64,000 nucleotides of DNA. Origin: Ga0077555 sp050187415 (GTDB lineage Bacteria > Pseudomonadota > Alphaproteobacteria > Rhizobiales > Hyphomicrobiaceae). The number at the start of each line of letters is the position of its first letter. Positions within the stretch are counted from its first letter, which is position 1. The notes under the pieces are model-generated. The model did no database searches. It saw nothing but the letters and a program-made list of their open reading frames with translations, and was not told the DNA's origin. Positions 1 to 8,999 of this stretch are shown here, in pieces. The position numbers were made by a program, and so were the translations under genes. The stretch lies in the NCBI GenBank assembly GCA_050187415.1, contig JBFWXN010000005.1, forward strand, positions 1 to 64,000, written 5' to 3'.

Positions 1-2
1 AG

Positions 3-110
3 GCCCGAACCGTTGACGCCATCCACGAACACATCGCCAAGCTCGTCGCCGCCATCTCACACAGCGAGTGCGAAAGCTACCTCAGGAACGCAGGATATGC
101 TTCCAGCTAA
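3..110 (+). CDS. IS630-family transposase, C-terminal end (cut by window edge)
   Basis: The first 35 codons, open at the window edge, end at TAA 108-110. The tail reads ARTVDAIHEHIAKLV... ending NAGYASS, the usual C-terminus of IS630/Tc1-mariner-type transposases in alphaproteobacteria. The catalytic DDE core and any left end lie outside the window. The stop is only 12 bases from the 3' end of the convergent bactofilin gene, so little room is left for a right terminal inverted repeat; none is obvious. Whether the element is intact cannot be told from here. The family call rests on recognising the C-terminal pattern. Confidence 0.72.
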   Translation, partial: ARTVDAIHEHIAKLVAAISHSECESYLRNAGYASS

Positions 111-122
111 ACCTGAAGGACT

Positions 123-629
123 CTAGTTCGCGGCTGCGCCGTTCAGCCCGACGGGCAGGAGGATGTCCGGCTTTGCGACGCCGGCTGTCGGGTCATCCAC
201 GCGGCGCGACTTGCCCTCGAAGAATGCGCCCTGCTCAATAGCGAGCTGGTTGTGGAATATATCCCCTTCGACGCGGCTGGAGGACTGCAGCACCACCCGT
301 TTGCCGCGAATCGATCCCATCACAGCACCGCGCACGATCACCTCATCGGCAACAATGCCGCCAGTAATCCTGGCGGTCTCGCCAACCACAATATTCGCCC
401 CGTGTAGATCGCCCTGCACCTCGCCATCGACATGAATTTCGCCATTCGAAATCAGGTTGCCCACGATGAGCAGGTCTGATCCGATGCGCGAGTCGCCGCT
501 GCGGGCGCTACCGTTCCGGCTCATCGTCGGCGTGGCACCGGGCATGGGTCCGCTCGGTGGTAGTGGTGGAGTGGCGCGAGAAAGATCGAACGCTGACGGC
601 TCCTTGTCCGACTTCTTCGTGAACATCAC
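123..629 (-). CDS. Bactofilin (polymer-forming cytoskeletal protein)
   Basis: Bactofilins polymerise without nucleotide into filaments at the inner membrane and help place cell-wall enzymes. This 168-residue protein has a disordered Ser/Pro/Gly-rich N-terminus (about 1-45), a central right-handed beta-helix domain (about 46-145) with short repeats such as GEIHVDGEVQGDL and DEVIVRGAVMGSIRGKRV, and a short C-terminal tail, the normal bactofilin plan. The start is GTG at 629, with an ATG two codons inside (626); GGGGAG lies just upstream. In related bacteria a bactofilin gene often sits beside an M23 peptidase gene; none is seen next to it here, and an IS630-type transposase tail abuts its 3' end. 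Confidence 0.9.
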   Translation of the reverse strand: MMFTKKSDKEPSAFDLSRATPPLPPSGPMPGATPTMSRNGSARSGDSRIGSDLLIVGNLISNGEIHVDGEVQGDLHGANIVVGETARITGGIVADEVIVRGAVMGSIRGKRVVLQSSSRVEGDIFHNQLAIEQGAFFEGKSRRVDDPTAGVAKPDILLPVGLNGAAAN

Positions 630-877
630 TCAAACTCCCCTCATTGCGGTCAGGGCCGCGAACCCCTTAGGCGGCCTTGAACCGGCACTTGCATGCGGCA
701 CATGCGTACACGTCAGATGCGCGCGGCGCCCTGCGTCCGAATCAAGGACGTCTCGCGACCGCCAAAGTCAAGGCGCGAACATACGCGTCGCTTAGCATGG
801 ACGGTGGCCGAGGTCATGGCCGCGGCCGCAAAAAGTGTCGGCGCGGCTTTGCTGCAACGGATCGACAGAGGGCCCGA

Positions 878-1771
878 TCATGAGAATTTACCGACGCCAA
901 CCAGCGGCTTATAGAAGCCGGGTGTGAGCCCGGCTTCGGCTCGGGCGCGATCGTTGAACGGCGGCTTGATAGGGCCGCGAAAGTGCCGCCTCACCAACCT
1001 GTGGAATAACGGCTCTGGCGCGCTGCCCTCTCGCTCGGCAAGATGGCGAAACCATTTGGCACCACATGCAACATGGTCCAATTCGTCGCGATATATCACA
1101 CCCAGGATCGCGGCCGACGCGTCGTCGCCAGCAGCTTCCAGCCTGGCGATCATGGCCGGACTGACGTCGAGGCCGCGCGCTTCGAGGACCAAAGGCACGA
1201 CGGCCATCCGTGCGATCAGGTCATGGCCAGTGGCGTGCGCCGCCTGCCAGAGGCCGTCATGGGCGGGCAGGTCGCCGTAAGCGGCGCCAAGCTCGCTCAA
1301 TCGCCGGGCGACGAGGTCGAAGTGGCCGGCCTCTTCTTGTCCCACCTCGACCCAATCATCGAAGAACGACCGTGGCATGCTTTCGTGGGCAAACCGCCCG
1401 ATCAGATCCCAGGTCATGTCGACGGCATTGAGCTCGATATGGGCCAGGGAATGCAGCAAGGCGATGCGTCCACGCAGTCCATGCGCAGATCGCCGCGGCA
1501 TATCGCGCGGAAGCTTCAACTCCGGCCGCGCCGGGCGGCCAGGATGTTCGGGCATCGGGGCGTCGGCGCTGAGCCGACCCACCGACAGCGTTCGCGCGCG
1601 CCACGCTTCGGCGGTCGCTTTGGCGATGCGAACTTTGTCGGCAGGATCGCTGGCCATGACGACCGCCCGAGCTCCGGCGACCAGGCTCGCGGGCCGTTCC
1701 CCGGCGCCCGGGTGGCCCTGCATTCCCGCGAGACCATTTTCCTCGAAGGCGATGTCCTCGGGCACACTCAC
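878..1771 (-). CDS. DUF455 family ferritin-like protein
   Basis: This 297-residue protein matches the DUF455 family, predicted ferritin-like helical proteins of unknown reaction. Conserved Glu/His clusters that could bind metal are visible: HIELNAVDM, EEAGHF and RDELDHV. The frame stays open upstream into the peroxiredoxin gene, but the likely start is GTG 1771, which overlaps the bcp stop in a GTGA. That gives the usual family length and suggests translational coupling; a second GTG lies two codons downstream. Co-occurrence with a peroxiredoxin is common in Rhizobiales and would fit a redox or metal role, but this is inference. Confidence 0.82.
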   Translation of the reverse strand: MSVPEDIAFEENGLAGMQGHPGAGERPASLVAGARAVVMASDPADKVRIAKATAEAWRARTLSVGRLSADAPMPEHPGRPARPELKLPRDMPRRSAHGLRGRIALLHSLAHIELNAVDMTWDLIGRFAHESMPRSFFDDWVEVGQEEAGHFDLVARRLSELGAAYGDLPAHDGLWQAAHATGHDLIARMAVVPLVLEARGLDVSPAMIARLEAAGDDASAAILGVIYRDELDHVACGAKWFRHLAEREGSAPEPLFHRLVRRHFRGPIKPPFNDRARAEAGLTPGFYKPLVGVGKFS

Positions 1772-2235
1772 GGCCCGAGCGCTTTGGCCGCCGCGAGCAC
1801 CTCGTTGGCATGGCCGGGCACTTTCACCTTGTGCCAGACGCGCGCGATACGGCCTTTTGCATCGATCAGGAACGTTGCGCGTTCGACGCCCATATACTTG
1901 CGCCCATACATGGTTTTCTCGACCCAAACGCCGTACGCCTCGATCGCCTGGCGTTCCGGATCCGCAGCAAGCTCGACGCTCAGGTCATACTTGGCGCGAA
2001 ACTTGGCGTGACTGGCCGCGGTATCCGGCGAGATCCCGATGATACGTGCACCCAGGGCCTCGAATTCGGGGCCCAGCTCCGAGAACGCCTGCGCTTCCTT
2101 GGTACAGCCGGAGGTGTCGTCCTTTGGATAGAAGTAGACGATCACAGGCGCGCCCTTGAGCTTCGAAAGCTTGACCTGGCTTCCCCTGTCGGTCGTCAGG
2201 TCGAAATCCGGCGCCTTTTGCCCCGCCTCGATCAT
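1768..2235 (-). CDS. bcp: Peroxiredoxin, Bcp/PrxQ type, one-cysteine form
   Basis: A thiol peroxidase that reduces hydrogen and organic peroxides in the cytoplasm. The 155-residue thioredoxin fold carries the peroxidatic cysteine C44 in DDTSGCTKEAQ. The resolving cysteine that E. coli Bcp has five residues later is absent (Gln49), and C44 is the only cysteine, so an external thiol must resolve the sulfenic acid. The frame continues 25 codons upstream, but ATG 2235 has AAGGAAGG at good spacing and begins at the usual MIEAGQKAPDF. The downstream DUF455 gene overlaps by four bases. The 219-base divergent region to the AsmA-like gene should hold both promoters. Confidence 0.92.
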   Translation of the reverse strand: MIEAGQKAPDFDLTTDRGSQVKLSKLKGAPVIVYFYPKDDTSGCTKEAQAFSELGPEFEALGARIIGISPDTAASHAKFRAKYDLSVELAADPERQAIEAYGVWVEKTMYGRKYMGVERATFLIDAKGRIARVWHKVKVPGHANEVLAAAKALGP

Positions 2236-2454
2236 CGCTGCCTTCCTTTCGTCTCTTTTCGGATTGAGATCGAAGGTCTTGACGTAGTCGAGGTGCGGGC
2301 CGTTTGCCAAGGGGAACGACGGCGCTGCGCGATACGGAGCGAACGACTGACGCAGCCTGCGACAGGCGGTTTGAGAGCGGGATTATGGTCCGCCCCAGGT
2401 CGTCACGCCGCTGCGCGCGGCATGCTCTGGGGCGCGTCAATTGGGGAATAATGA

Positions 2455-5400
2455 GTGGCTTCGGCGCGAGACGGCGATAGTGCAGACGGCCGGAAGGGGG
2501 CCGTGTCGAGGGCATCGCGCCAGATGGGCGGTGACCGTGAACGCACCGCGCCTGTCACGCGGCCGCGCAGCGTTCCTGTTTCTTACCGGACGCATCCAGG
2601 TCGGGGACCGGCCGCAACCTCGTCTCAACGAGAATCCAGCGTGCCGTCCGGGAAATACCGTCCATCGCCGATGCGGATGGTAACGGCGCCTCTGCGCTGG
2701 TGCTGCTGGTCGCTCGCCGTTCTGGTGCCACTTGCGGCGCTCGGCATCGGCCTGATCTATGTGAAGCTGCTGTTTGGCGCCATTCCGCTGCACTTTCTCG
2801 TCAAGCCGATGCGTGAAGCTCTGCTCGCCGAGCTTGGCGAGGTCGACCTGTCGATCAAGGACGCGGTGCTGCATCGTGGACCGGCCGGGGGCTTCGAGGT
2901 GCGGCTGATCGATGTGGCCTTGGCGGCGCGTCGCGGTGACACCGCGGTGCGCGCGGCCGAGGCGGTCGTGAGCCTCGATCTCGCCGCGCTACGCTCGGGT
3001 CGGATCGCTGCCGACCGCCTTGTGCTGGTTGGACCAAGACTCAATCTGTCGCAGGAGGTGGCTCGGCTTTCCGGTTTCGCGCCGGCCGATGGCGTCGCGG
3101 GTGGGAGCCGGAGAGAACCACGTTCATCGGCGCCAGGGTCCGATGCCGCCATTCGCACGGGTATCGACGAGTTGCAGCGCATCGATTTCGCGCGCGCCAT
3201 CGCGGAAGCCGTCGCTCACCTGCGGCAGGGCAACATGGCGGCATCGCGGTTGCGCGCGTTCGGACTGCGCGATGCAACGCTCGAAGTGGACAACCACGGC
3301 CGGCGCACGAGTTGGCAGGTCGCCGAGATGGAGGTCGCTCTCAATCATGGTCGACGGCACAGCTTGATCAAGGGAACGGGACGCATCGCTGCCGGAGGCG
3401 TGCCGTTCGAGATCAGCTTTGCGGTCGATCAATCCGAAAAGACGGAAACGCTCAAACTTTCGACGACGATCGAGAGATTGAGCCTCCCCGCCCTTGCTCG
3501 CAACGTGCCCCACCTGGGCTTGCTCGGCGCACTCGATGCCCCCGTCACAGTGCGCGGCGAGACCGAGCTGACCAGCGACGGGTCGGTCGTGAACGGCCGG
3601 TTCGACGTCGATCTGGGCCGCGGAAGCATCCTGCCCGAGGCACTGGGTGGGCTCGCCATCGGCATCGACGGCGGCAAGTTGACATTCCTCTACGACCGCG
3701 GCCGCCGCCGGGTCGAGCTGGCGCCCAGCAGGATTCAGCTCGATGGGAGCTGGCTTCGGGTCAAGGGTGAGCTCACGCCGGTGACCGCGGCCGGCAACGC
3801 GCTGACGGGCTGGCAGCTCGACCTCGGCTCGATCGAAGGTGAACTTGCCGAGACGTCCGGTCGTCCGGCGACGCGGATCGATCAGCTCGCCCTCCGCGCC
3901 CGCCTCTGGCCGGAGAGCGGCGCTTCGGAGCTCCTGTACCTCGTCTTCAAGGCCGGAGGAGCGGACTTCGAGGCCCATGGCACGATGGTGGGGGGAGAGA
4001 ACCGTAGCGCACGGCTCGACGGGCGTATCGGACCGATGGACGCCGACACGATCAAGGCCTTCTGGCCCGAGACGATCTCGCCAGCGCTGCGCAATGCGGT
4101 GCGTCAACGTCTCGTAAAGGGGCGCCTCACGGGCTGTAAGTTTCGCATCAGCACCGGCCAGGGCAACGCAGCCGCAGGTCTCTCATTCACGTTGGAGGCT
4201 GAAGATCTCGCCATTTTGCCTCTGCCTGATCTTCCCGCCGTGACAATTCCAAAAGCGGTGCTGACCCGCGAAGGCGAACGGTTGGAACTTACCGTTCCCG
4301 AAGCGCAACTCGAGGCGGCCCCGAACCGCCGACTGACGATCAGATCGGGTGCCGTGGTCGTCACCGGTCTCGACAGGGAGCGGCCAGAGGCTGAAATCAC
4401 CGGTCGCGCGCAATCCAGCGTTGCCATGCTGACCGATCTTCTGGGACGTGAGGCGATCGGCCTGATCCACGACGGTCAGTTGCCCGCCGGGATGGATGGC
4501 AAGGTCGACGCGCAGTGGCGCGCCACGATGCCGGTCGCCGAGGGCGTGACTCCGGCCGACGTCCGGTTCGATTCCAAGATCCGGATTTCGGACGGACGCA
4601 TCCCGAACATCGTCGGATCACACGATGTGACGGGCGCAAATTTTACGATCGGCGCGACTGAACGAGCGATCGATGTCCAAGGCCAGCTGCAACTGGCGGG
4701 CATGACCGCCAAGGCGAGCGGCCAGTGGATCGTCGGCGAAGGGTCCGAACGCCAGTCTCCGATCGTCGTCTCGGCGCGGCTCGACGACGCTGGCCGTCGC
4801 AGGCTTGGGTTCACGATGGACGACCTGATCCACGGTGCGGTCCCGCTCGAGGTCCAGATCACGCCCGGGTCGGGCGAACACGGCAAGATCGTGGTCAATG
4901 CCGACCTGACGCCGGCGGAACTCAGTCTCGACGGGCTCTCGTGGAGCAAGCCGGCCGGTCGCGCGGCGCGCCTCTCATTCGACGTCGTGCGGCCGCCAGG
5001 CAGCAAGACGATGGAGCTGCGCAACTTCCGGCTCGCCGGCGACACCATCACGATCAACGGCACCGTTTCCCTCGGACCCGATGGACGGCCGATCTCTTAC
5101 CGGTTCCCGGGCTTCTCGCTCAATGTGGTGAGTAATCTCGAGGTCGAGGGGGTGCGCCGCGCCGACAAGGTCTGGGAGGTTAAAGCCCGAGGCAAGACCT
5201 TCGACGGTATGGCGGTGATGCGTTCTCTCTACGCGGTCGAAGCGACGCGGAAAAAACACGAAACCGACGAGCCGATGGATCTCGACGCTCAGATAGATAC
5301 GGTGATCGGGCATAACGACACGACCGTGCGGCAGTTCCGGCTGAAGCTCAAACGGCGCCACGACGCCGTCGTCGATCTCGAGATGAGTGCGTTGCTCGAG

Positions 5401-6180
5401 GGCGGCAAACCGATCGAGGCGCGCATGCAGTCGGTCCGGGACGCGGTCATGCACGTCCAGACGTCGGATGCGGGCCAGGCCTTGAGAACGATCGGCTTCT
5501 ACAGCAGCATGATCGGGGGCAACGGCGAACTTTGGGTCGATCTCGACGGCAGTGCGGGCGTCGAGCGCTCAGGGCGGATCCACATCAACGGATTCCGTGT
5601 GCTTGGCGATCCCGTCGTCAATGAGCTGGTGCAGGGCGTTGACGAGTCGCGACCGGCGATCGCAATCGGTAAGCGCACGGCCCGCAGAGTCGTGCGAGAG
5701 GAGATCGCGTTCGATTCTCTTCGCGGCAGCTTCGCCACCGGCAACGGACAAGTCGCCATCGAGAGCCTTACCGCAGCGGGACCGCTGATCGGGGCGAATG
5801 TACGCGGCAAGATGGATTTTCGTACCCAGTCGGTATCGCTCGGGGGCACGTACGTCCCGCTCTCGGGTCTCAATCGCGTGCTCGGTGGGATTCCGATCTT
5901 CGGCGAATTGCTCACCGGGCCGCGCAAGGATGGTGTGATCGGCATTACCTTTGCCGTCGATGGGCCGATGGGTCGGCCGAATGTCATCATCAATCCGCTA
6001 TCCATGGTTGCGCCGGGGGTGCTCAGGGAGATCTTTCAGATGGTACCGGAGAATCCCCGCGTAACGCCCTCGGACGGGCCCGCCGCGCCCTTTAATGCGC
6101 GAACGGGCGCGAAAGGGCGACAGGGCGGCGAAGCGCGCGTGCTCGACGGCTGGTCGTCAAAATCTTCAACGGGCAAATAG
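2455..6180 (+). CDS. AsmA/YhdP-type envelope protein (DUF3971, AsmA-like C-terminus)
   Basis: A large protein of up to 1241 residues with one N-terminal membrane anchor (around WSLAVLVPLAALGIGLIYV) followed by a long beta-rich periplasmic region. This is the architecture of YhdP/AsmA relatives, which are implicated in phospholipid transport to the outer membrane. The last 350 residues look like the AsmA-like C-terminal region (for example LSGLNRVLGGIPIFGELLTG). Start choice is uncertain: GTG 2455 has GGGGA upstream but gives about 75 low-complexity residues before the anchor, while ATG 2671 or 2677 would start just before it. It lies divergent from bcp, and its end is close to the convergent methyltransferase. 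Confidence 0.82.
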   Translation: MASARDGDSADGRKGAVSRASRQMGGDRERTAPVTRPRSVPVSYRTHPGRGPAATSSQRESSVPSGKYRPSPMRMVTAPLRWCCWSLAVLVPLAALGIGLIYVKLLFGAIPLHFLVKPMREALLAELGEVDLSIKDAVLHRGPAGGFEVRLIDVALAARRGDTAVRAAEAVVSLDLAALRSGRIAADRLVLVGPRLNLSQEVARLSGFAPADGVAGGSRREPRSSAPGSDAAIRTGIDELQRIDFARAIAEAVAHLRQGNMAASRLRAFGLRDATLEVDNHGRRTSWQVAEMEVALNHGRRHSLIKGTGRIAAGGVPFEISFAVDQSEKTETLKLSTTIERLSLPALARNVPHLGLLGALDAPVTVRGETELTSDGSVVNGRFDVDLGRGSILPEALGGLAIGIDGGKLTFLYDRGRRRVELAPSRIQLDGSWLRVKGELTPVTAAGNALTGWQLDLGSIEGELAETSGRPATRIDQLALRARLWPESGASELLYLVFKAGGADFEAHGTMVGGENRSARLDGRIGPMDADTIKAFWPETISPALRNAVRQRLVKGRLTGCKFRISTGQGNAAAGLSFTLEAEDLAILPLPDLPAVTIPKAVLTREGERLELTVPEAQLEAAPNRRLTIRSGAVVVTGLDRERPEAEITGRAQSSVAMLTDLLGREAIGLIHDGQLPAGMDGKVDAQWRATMPVAEGVTPADVRFDSKIRISDGRIPNIVGSHDVTGANFTIGATERAIDVQGQLQLAGMTAKASGQWIVGEGSERQSPIVVSARLDDAGRRRLGFTMDDLIHGAVPLEVQITPGSGEHGKIVVNADLTPAELSLDGLSWSKPAGRAARLSFDVVRPPGSKTMELRNFRLAGDTITINGTVSLGPDGRPISYRFPGFSLNVVSNLEVEGVRRADKVWEVKARGKTFDGMAVMRSLYAVEATRKKHETDEPMDLDAQIDTVIGHNDTTVRQFRLKLKRRHDAVVDLEMSALLEGGKPIEARMQSVRDAVMHVQTSDAGQALRTIGFYSSMIGGNGELWVDLDGSAGVERSGRIHINGFRVLGDPVVNELVQGVDESRPAIAIGKRTARRVVREEIAFDSLRGSFATGNGQVAIESLTAAGPLIGANVRGKMDFRTQSVSLGGTYVPLSGLNRVLGGIPIFGELLTGPRKDGVIGITFAVDGPMGRPNVIINPLSMVAPGVLREIFQMVPENPRVTPSDGPAAPFNARTGAKGRQGGEARVLDGWSSKSSTGK

Positions 6181-6207
6181 GCGTAGTCCCGGTGACGATT
6201 GCGAACT

Positions 6208-6774
6208 TCACGCGCCGGGCAAACCTTCCCTGAGCCAGGCATGGCGGGGGCCGGCCGCGCAAATTCGCTGGACGATGCGCTTTGGGTCGTCGAGGCGCAC
6301 ATGCTCATAGCAGAGCGGCATCAGACTGCCTGCGACGGCGGCAAGCAATTCGCCGGGCTGCAGAAGGAATTGCGGATTGGATGGCCGGCCATGGCGTTCC
6401 TGGCCGGCGGCGAAGGTTTCGTAGAGGAGAAGCCCGTCGGCGGCCACGGAGGCGACGATATCCGGCAAGATCGGCCGCCAAAGATAGTTGGTGACGACCA
6501 CAAGGCCGAATGTCCGACCGGAGAAGGGAAGCGCTTTACCGGTCTCGAGGTCAGCCTCGACCAGCTCGAGTTGGGCGGTGCCGGCCAGATCCGAGGTGCG
6601 AGAAAGGTCGCGATCGACCCCGACCGCTGCCAGGCCGCGCTCGAGTGCAAGGCGCAGGTGGCGTCCCGAGCCACAGGCGACGTCCAGCATCGTGCTGCCG
6701 GCGGCCGCGCCATCGATGAACCGCTCGACCCAAGGTGAGGCCGGTGTGGGGCGCTCTGAACGGTGATCACACAT
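6208..6774 (-). CDS. Class I SAM-dependent methyltransferase
   Basis: A 188-residue Rossmann-fold methyltransferase with the SAM-binding motif I at residues 30-38 (LDVACGSGR), an acidic residue at the end of beta-2 (VGVDRD) and a motif near FGLVVVTNYLWRP. The substrate cannot be told. The frame stays open further upstream, but ATG 6774 gives a compact protein that does not run into the divergent dapF start 55 bases away. The TehB/methyltransferase-12 type fold is a family inference. Confidence 0.82.
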   Translation of the reverse strand: MCDHRSERPTPASPWVERFIDGAAAGSTMLDVACGSGRHLRLALERGLAAVGVDRDLSRTSDLAGTAQLELVEADLETGKALPFSGRTFGLVVVTNYLWRPILPDIVASVAADGLLLYETFAAGQERHGRPSNPQFLLQPGELLAAVAGSLMPLCYEHVRLDDPKRIVQRICAAGPRHAWLREGLPGA

Positions 6775-6829
6775 TGTTGCTCGCGGTACGGCAATTGTCA
6801 GGCAGGCAGGACGCGCCATATAAGGGCGC

Positions 6830-7738
6830 ATGTCTCGAACGACCGCAATCCTCGGCGCGTCTTCCGATGTTTTGGACGCCGCCACAATCACGCTCCACAA
6901 GATGAATGGTCTTGGCAACGAGATCGTCGTCGCGGATCTGCGCGGCACCAAGCGGGTGCTTGCGTCCGACGAGGTGCGTCGGATCGCCGGCGAACCACGG
7001 TGGCATTTCGACCAGATGATGGTGTTGCACGATCCGCGTGCGCGTGGGACCGAGGCCTTTGTTCGGATCTACAACACCGACGGGTCGGAGGCGGGGGCAT
7101 GCGGCAACGGGATGCGATGCGTCGGGCTACACGTCGCAACGCATGGCGGCCCGCTCGCCCAGCGCTACGAGACCGCCGCAGGTTTGCTGACGGTCGACGT
7201 CGAGGGAGCGCACCGGATAACTGTCGACATGGGGCGTCCGCGGTTCGGGTGGGAGGAGATTCCGCTGGCGGAGCCTTTCCATGATACGCGGCGTATCGAG
7301 CTACAAATCGGTCCGATCGAGGCACCGGTTCTGCACTCGCCATCGGCCGTGAACATGGGCAATCCCCACGTCGTGTTCTGGGTGGCCGATGTCGAGCCTT
7401 ATGATCTGGCGCGGCTCGGGTCGTTGCTCGAATACCATCCTATTTTTCCGGATCGCGCCAATATCTCGCTGGCACATGTCCAGTCCCGCACCGCCATCCG
7501 GGTTCGCACGTGGGAACGGGGCGCCGGTCTCACTCGGGCGTGCGGGTCGGCAGCCTGTGCGGCCGCCGTCGCGGCGGCGCGGCTTGGGTACGCGGATCGG
7601 CGCGTAACGGTGACCGTGCCCGGCGGCCCGCTCGATATCGATTGGAGCGCGGACGGCCGCGTGCGAATGACGGGGCCGGCCGAGTTCGAGTACCAGGACA
7701 CGTTTCGCGTCGGCCCACCGGCGGCCGGGGCCGGGTAG
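6830..7738 (+). CDS. dapF: Diaminopimelate epimerase
   Basis: Converts LL- to meso-diaminopimelate in the cytoplasm, the last step before lysine and a peptidoglycan precursor. The 302-residue protein shows both catalytic cysteines in their motifs: C91 in GACGNGMRCVG and C238 in TRACGSAACAA, the acid/base thiol pair of this PLP-independent epimerase. It is slightly longer than usual because of about 20 extra residues before the family start TLHKMNGLGN. Seven bases separate it from mtaB, and mtaB overlaps ftsY, so dapF-mtaB-ftsY form one operon, an order seen widely in Rhizobiales. The second lysine-pathway gene in the window is asd. Confidence 0.96.
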   Translation: MSRTTAILGASSDVLDAATITLHKMNGLGNEIVVADLRGTKRVLASDEVRRIAGEPRWHFDQMMVLHDPRARGTEAFVRIYNTDGSEAGACGNGMRCVGLHVATHGGPLAQRYETAAGLLTVDVEGAHRITVDMGRPRFGWEEIPLAEPFHDTRRIELQIGPIEAPVLHSPSAVNMGNPHVVFWVADVEPYDLARLGSLLEYHPIFPDRANISLAHVQSRTAIRVRTWERGAGLTRACGSAACAAAVAAARLGYADRRVTVTVPGGPLDIDWSADGRVRMTGPAEFEYQDTFRVGPPAAGAG

Positions 7739-7745
7739 GCGGATC

Positions 7746-8999
7746 ATGTCCAAAACGCGGGTCATCACGCTCGGGTGCCGGTTGAACGGCTATGAGTCGG
7801 AGGTCATGGCGGGGCAGGCTTCCGATGCGGGCCTCGGCGAAACCGTTATCGTGAACACATGTGCCGTGACGGCCGAAGCGGTGCGCCAGGCGCGGCAGAC
7901 CATTCGCCGGGCCCGACGCGAGCAACCGGGGGCTCGCATCGTCGTGACAGGTTGCGCGGCGCAGATCGAGCCGGGCACATTCACTGCGATGCCGGAGGTC
8001 GATCACGTCGTCGGCAACGCGGAAAAAACCACAGCTTCAACTTGGGCCGAGCTTGCAGCCGGGCGTCTCGAACGGGTGAAGGTCGACGACATCATGTCGG
8101 TGCGCGAGACGGCCGGCCATTTGGTCGAAGGCTTCGGCATGCGGGCCCGGGCCTATGTGCAGGTGCAGAATGGATGTGATCATCGCTGCACGTTCTGCAT
8201 CATTCCCTATGGCCGGGGCCCATCGCGATCGGTGCCTGCCGGCGACGTGGTGGCTGAGGTGCGTGGCCTGGTGGAGCGCGGCTGCAGCGAAGTGGTCCTG
8301 ACCGGCGTCGATATGACGTCGTGGGGCGACGATCTGCCGGGCCGGCCGACGCTCGGTCGTCTGGTGCGCCAGATTCTAAGGCTCGTTCCGGATTTGAAGC
8401 GACTGCGGCTTTCGTCGATCGACCAGGTCGAGGCCGATCCCGATCTGATGGCGGCGATCGCGGACGAAGAGCGACTGATGCCCCATCTGCACCTTTCGCT
8501 GCAGGCAGGTGACGACATGGTTCTCAAGCGTATGAAGCGCCGGCATTTGCGTGACGATGCGATCCGCTTCTGTGCCGAGGCGCGGCGGCTTCGGCCTGAT
8601 GTGGCGTTCGGCGCCGACTTGATTGCCGGCTTTCCAACGGAGACGCGCGACATGTTCGCGCGCTCGCTCGATCTGGTGGACGATTGCGGTCTTGCTTATC
8701 TCCACGTCTTTCCCTATTCGCCGCGGAAGGGGACGCCGGCGGCGCGCATGCCGCAACTTGAGCGGCGAGTCGTTAAGGAACGGGCTTCACGGCTGCGGCA
8801 AAAGGGTGAAGAGGCGCTGGCGCGTCATCTTTCGGTCCAGGTCGGACGTTCTTACAGCGTCCTTATGGAGCGTGATGGGGTGGGCCGGGCGCCTGATTTT
8901 GCCGAGGTGGCGATGACCGGCGGTGCGCCGGGACATATCGTGACGGCACGGATCGGCGGACACGATGGTCGCCGGCTGATTGGAGAGGTCGAAGTGTGA
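7746..8999 (+). CDS. mtaB: tRNA t6A37 methylthiotransferase MtaB
   Basis: A radical-SAM enzyme that adds a methylthio group to N6-threonylcarbamoyladenosine 37 of tRNA. The 417 residues contain the N-terminal MTTase domain with three cluster cysteines (C11 in LGCRLNGYESE, C39 in VNTCAVT, C70 in VTGCAAQ), then the radical-SAM motif C144xxxC148xxC151 (CDHRCTFC) and a C-terminal TRAM-like region. MtaB rather than MiaB is supported by the LGCRLN start and by the dapF-mtaB-ftsY context. The stop overlaps the ftsY start (GTGA). Confidence 0.95.
   Translation: MSKTRVITLGCRLNGYESEVMAGQASDAGLGETVIVNTCAVTAEAVRQARQTIRRARREQPGARIVVTGCAAQIEPGTFTAMPEVDHVVGNAEKTTASTWAELAAGRLERVKVDDIMSVRETAGHLVEGFGMRARAYVQVQNGCDHRCTFCIIPYGRGPSRSVPAGDVVAEVRGLVERGCSEVVLTGVDMTSWGDDLPGRPTLGRLVRQILRLVPDLKRLRLSSIDQVEADPDLMAAIADEERLMPHLHLSLQAGDDMVLKRMKRRHLRDDAIRFCAEARRLRPDVAFGADLIAGFPTETRDMFARSLDLVDDCGLAYLHVFPYSPRKGTPAARMPQLERRVVKERASRLRQKGEEALARHLSVQVGRSYSVLMERDGVGRAPDFAEVAMTGGAPGHIVTARIGGHDGRRLIGEVEV

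Noticed and set aside
3124..4107. A 327-codon minus-strand frame inside the AsmA-like gene
   Set aside because: It mirrors a strongly supported gene and has no family resemblance.
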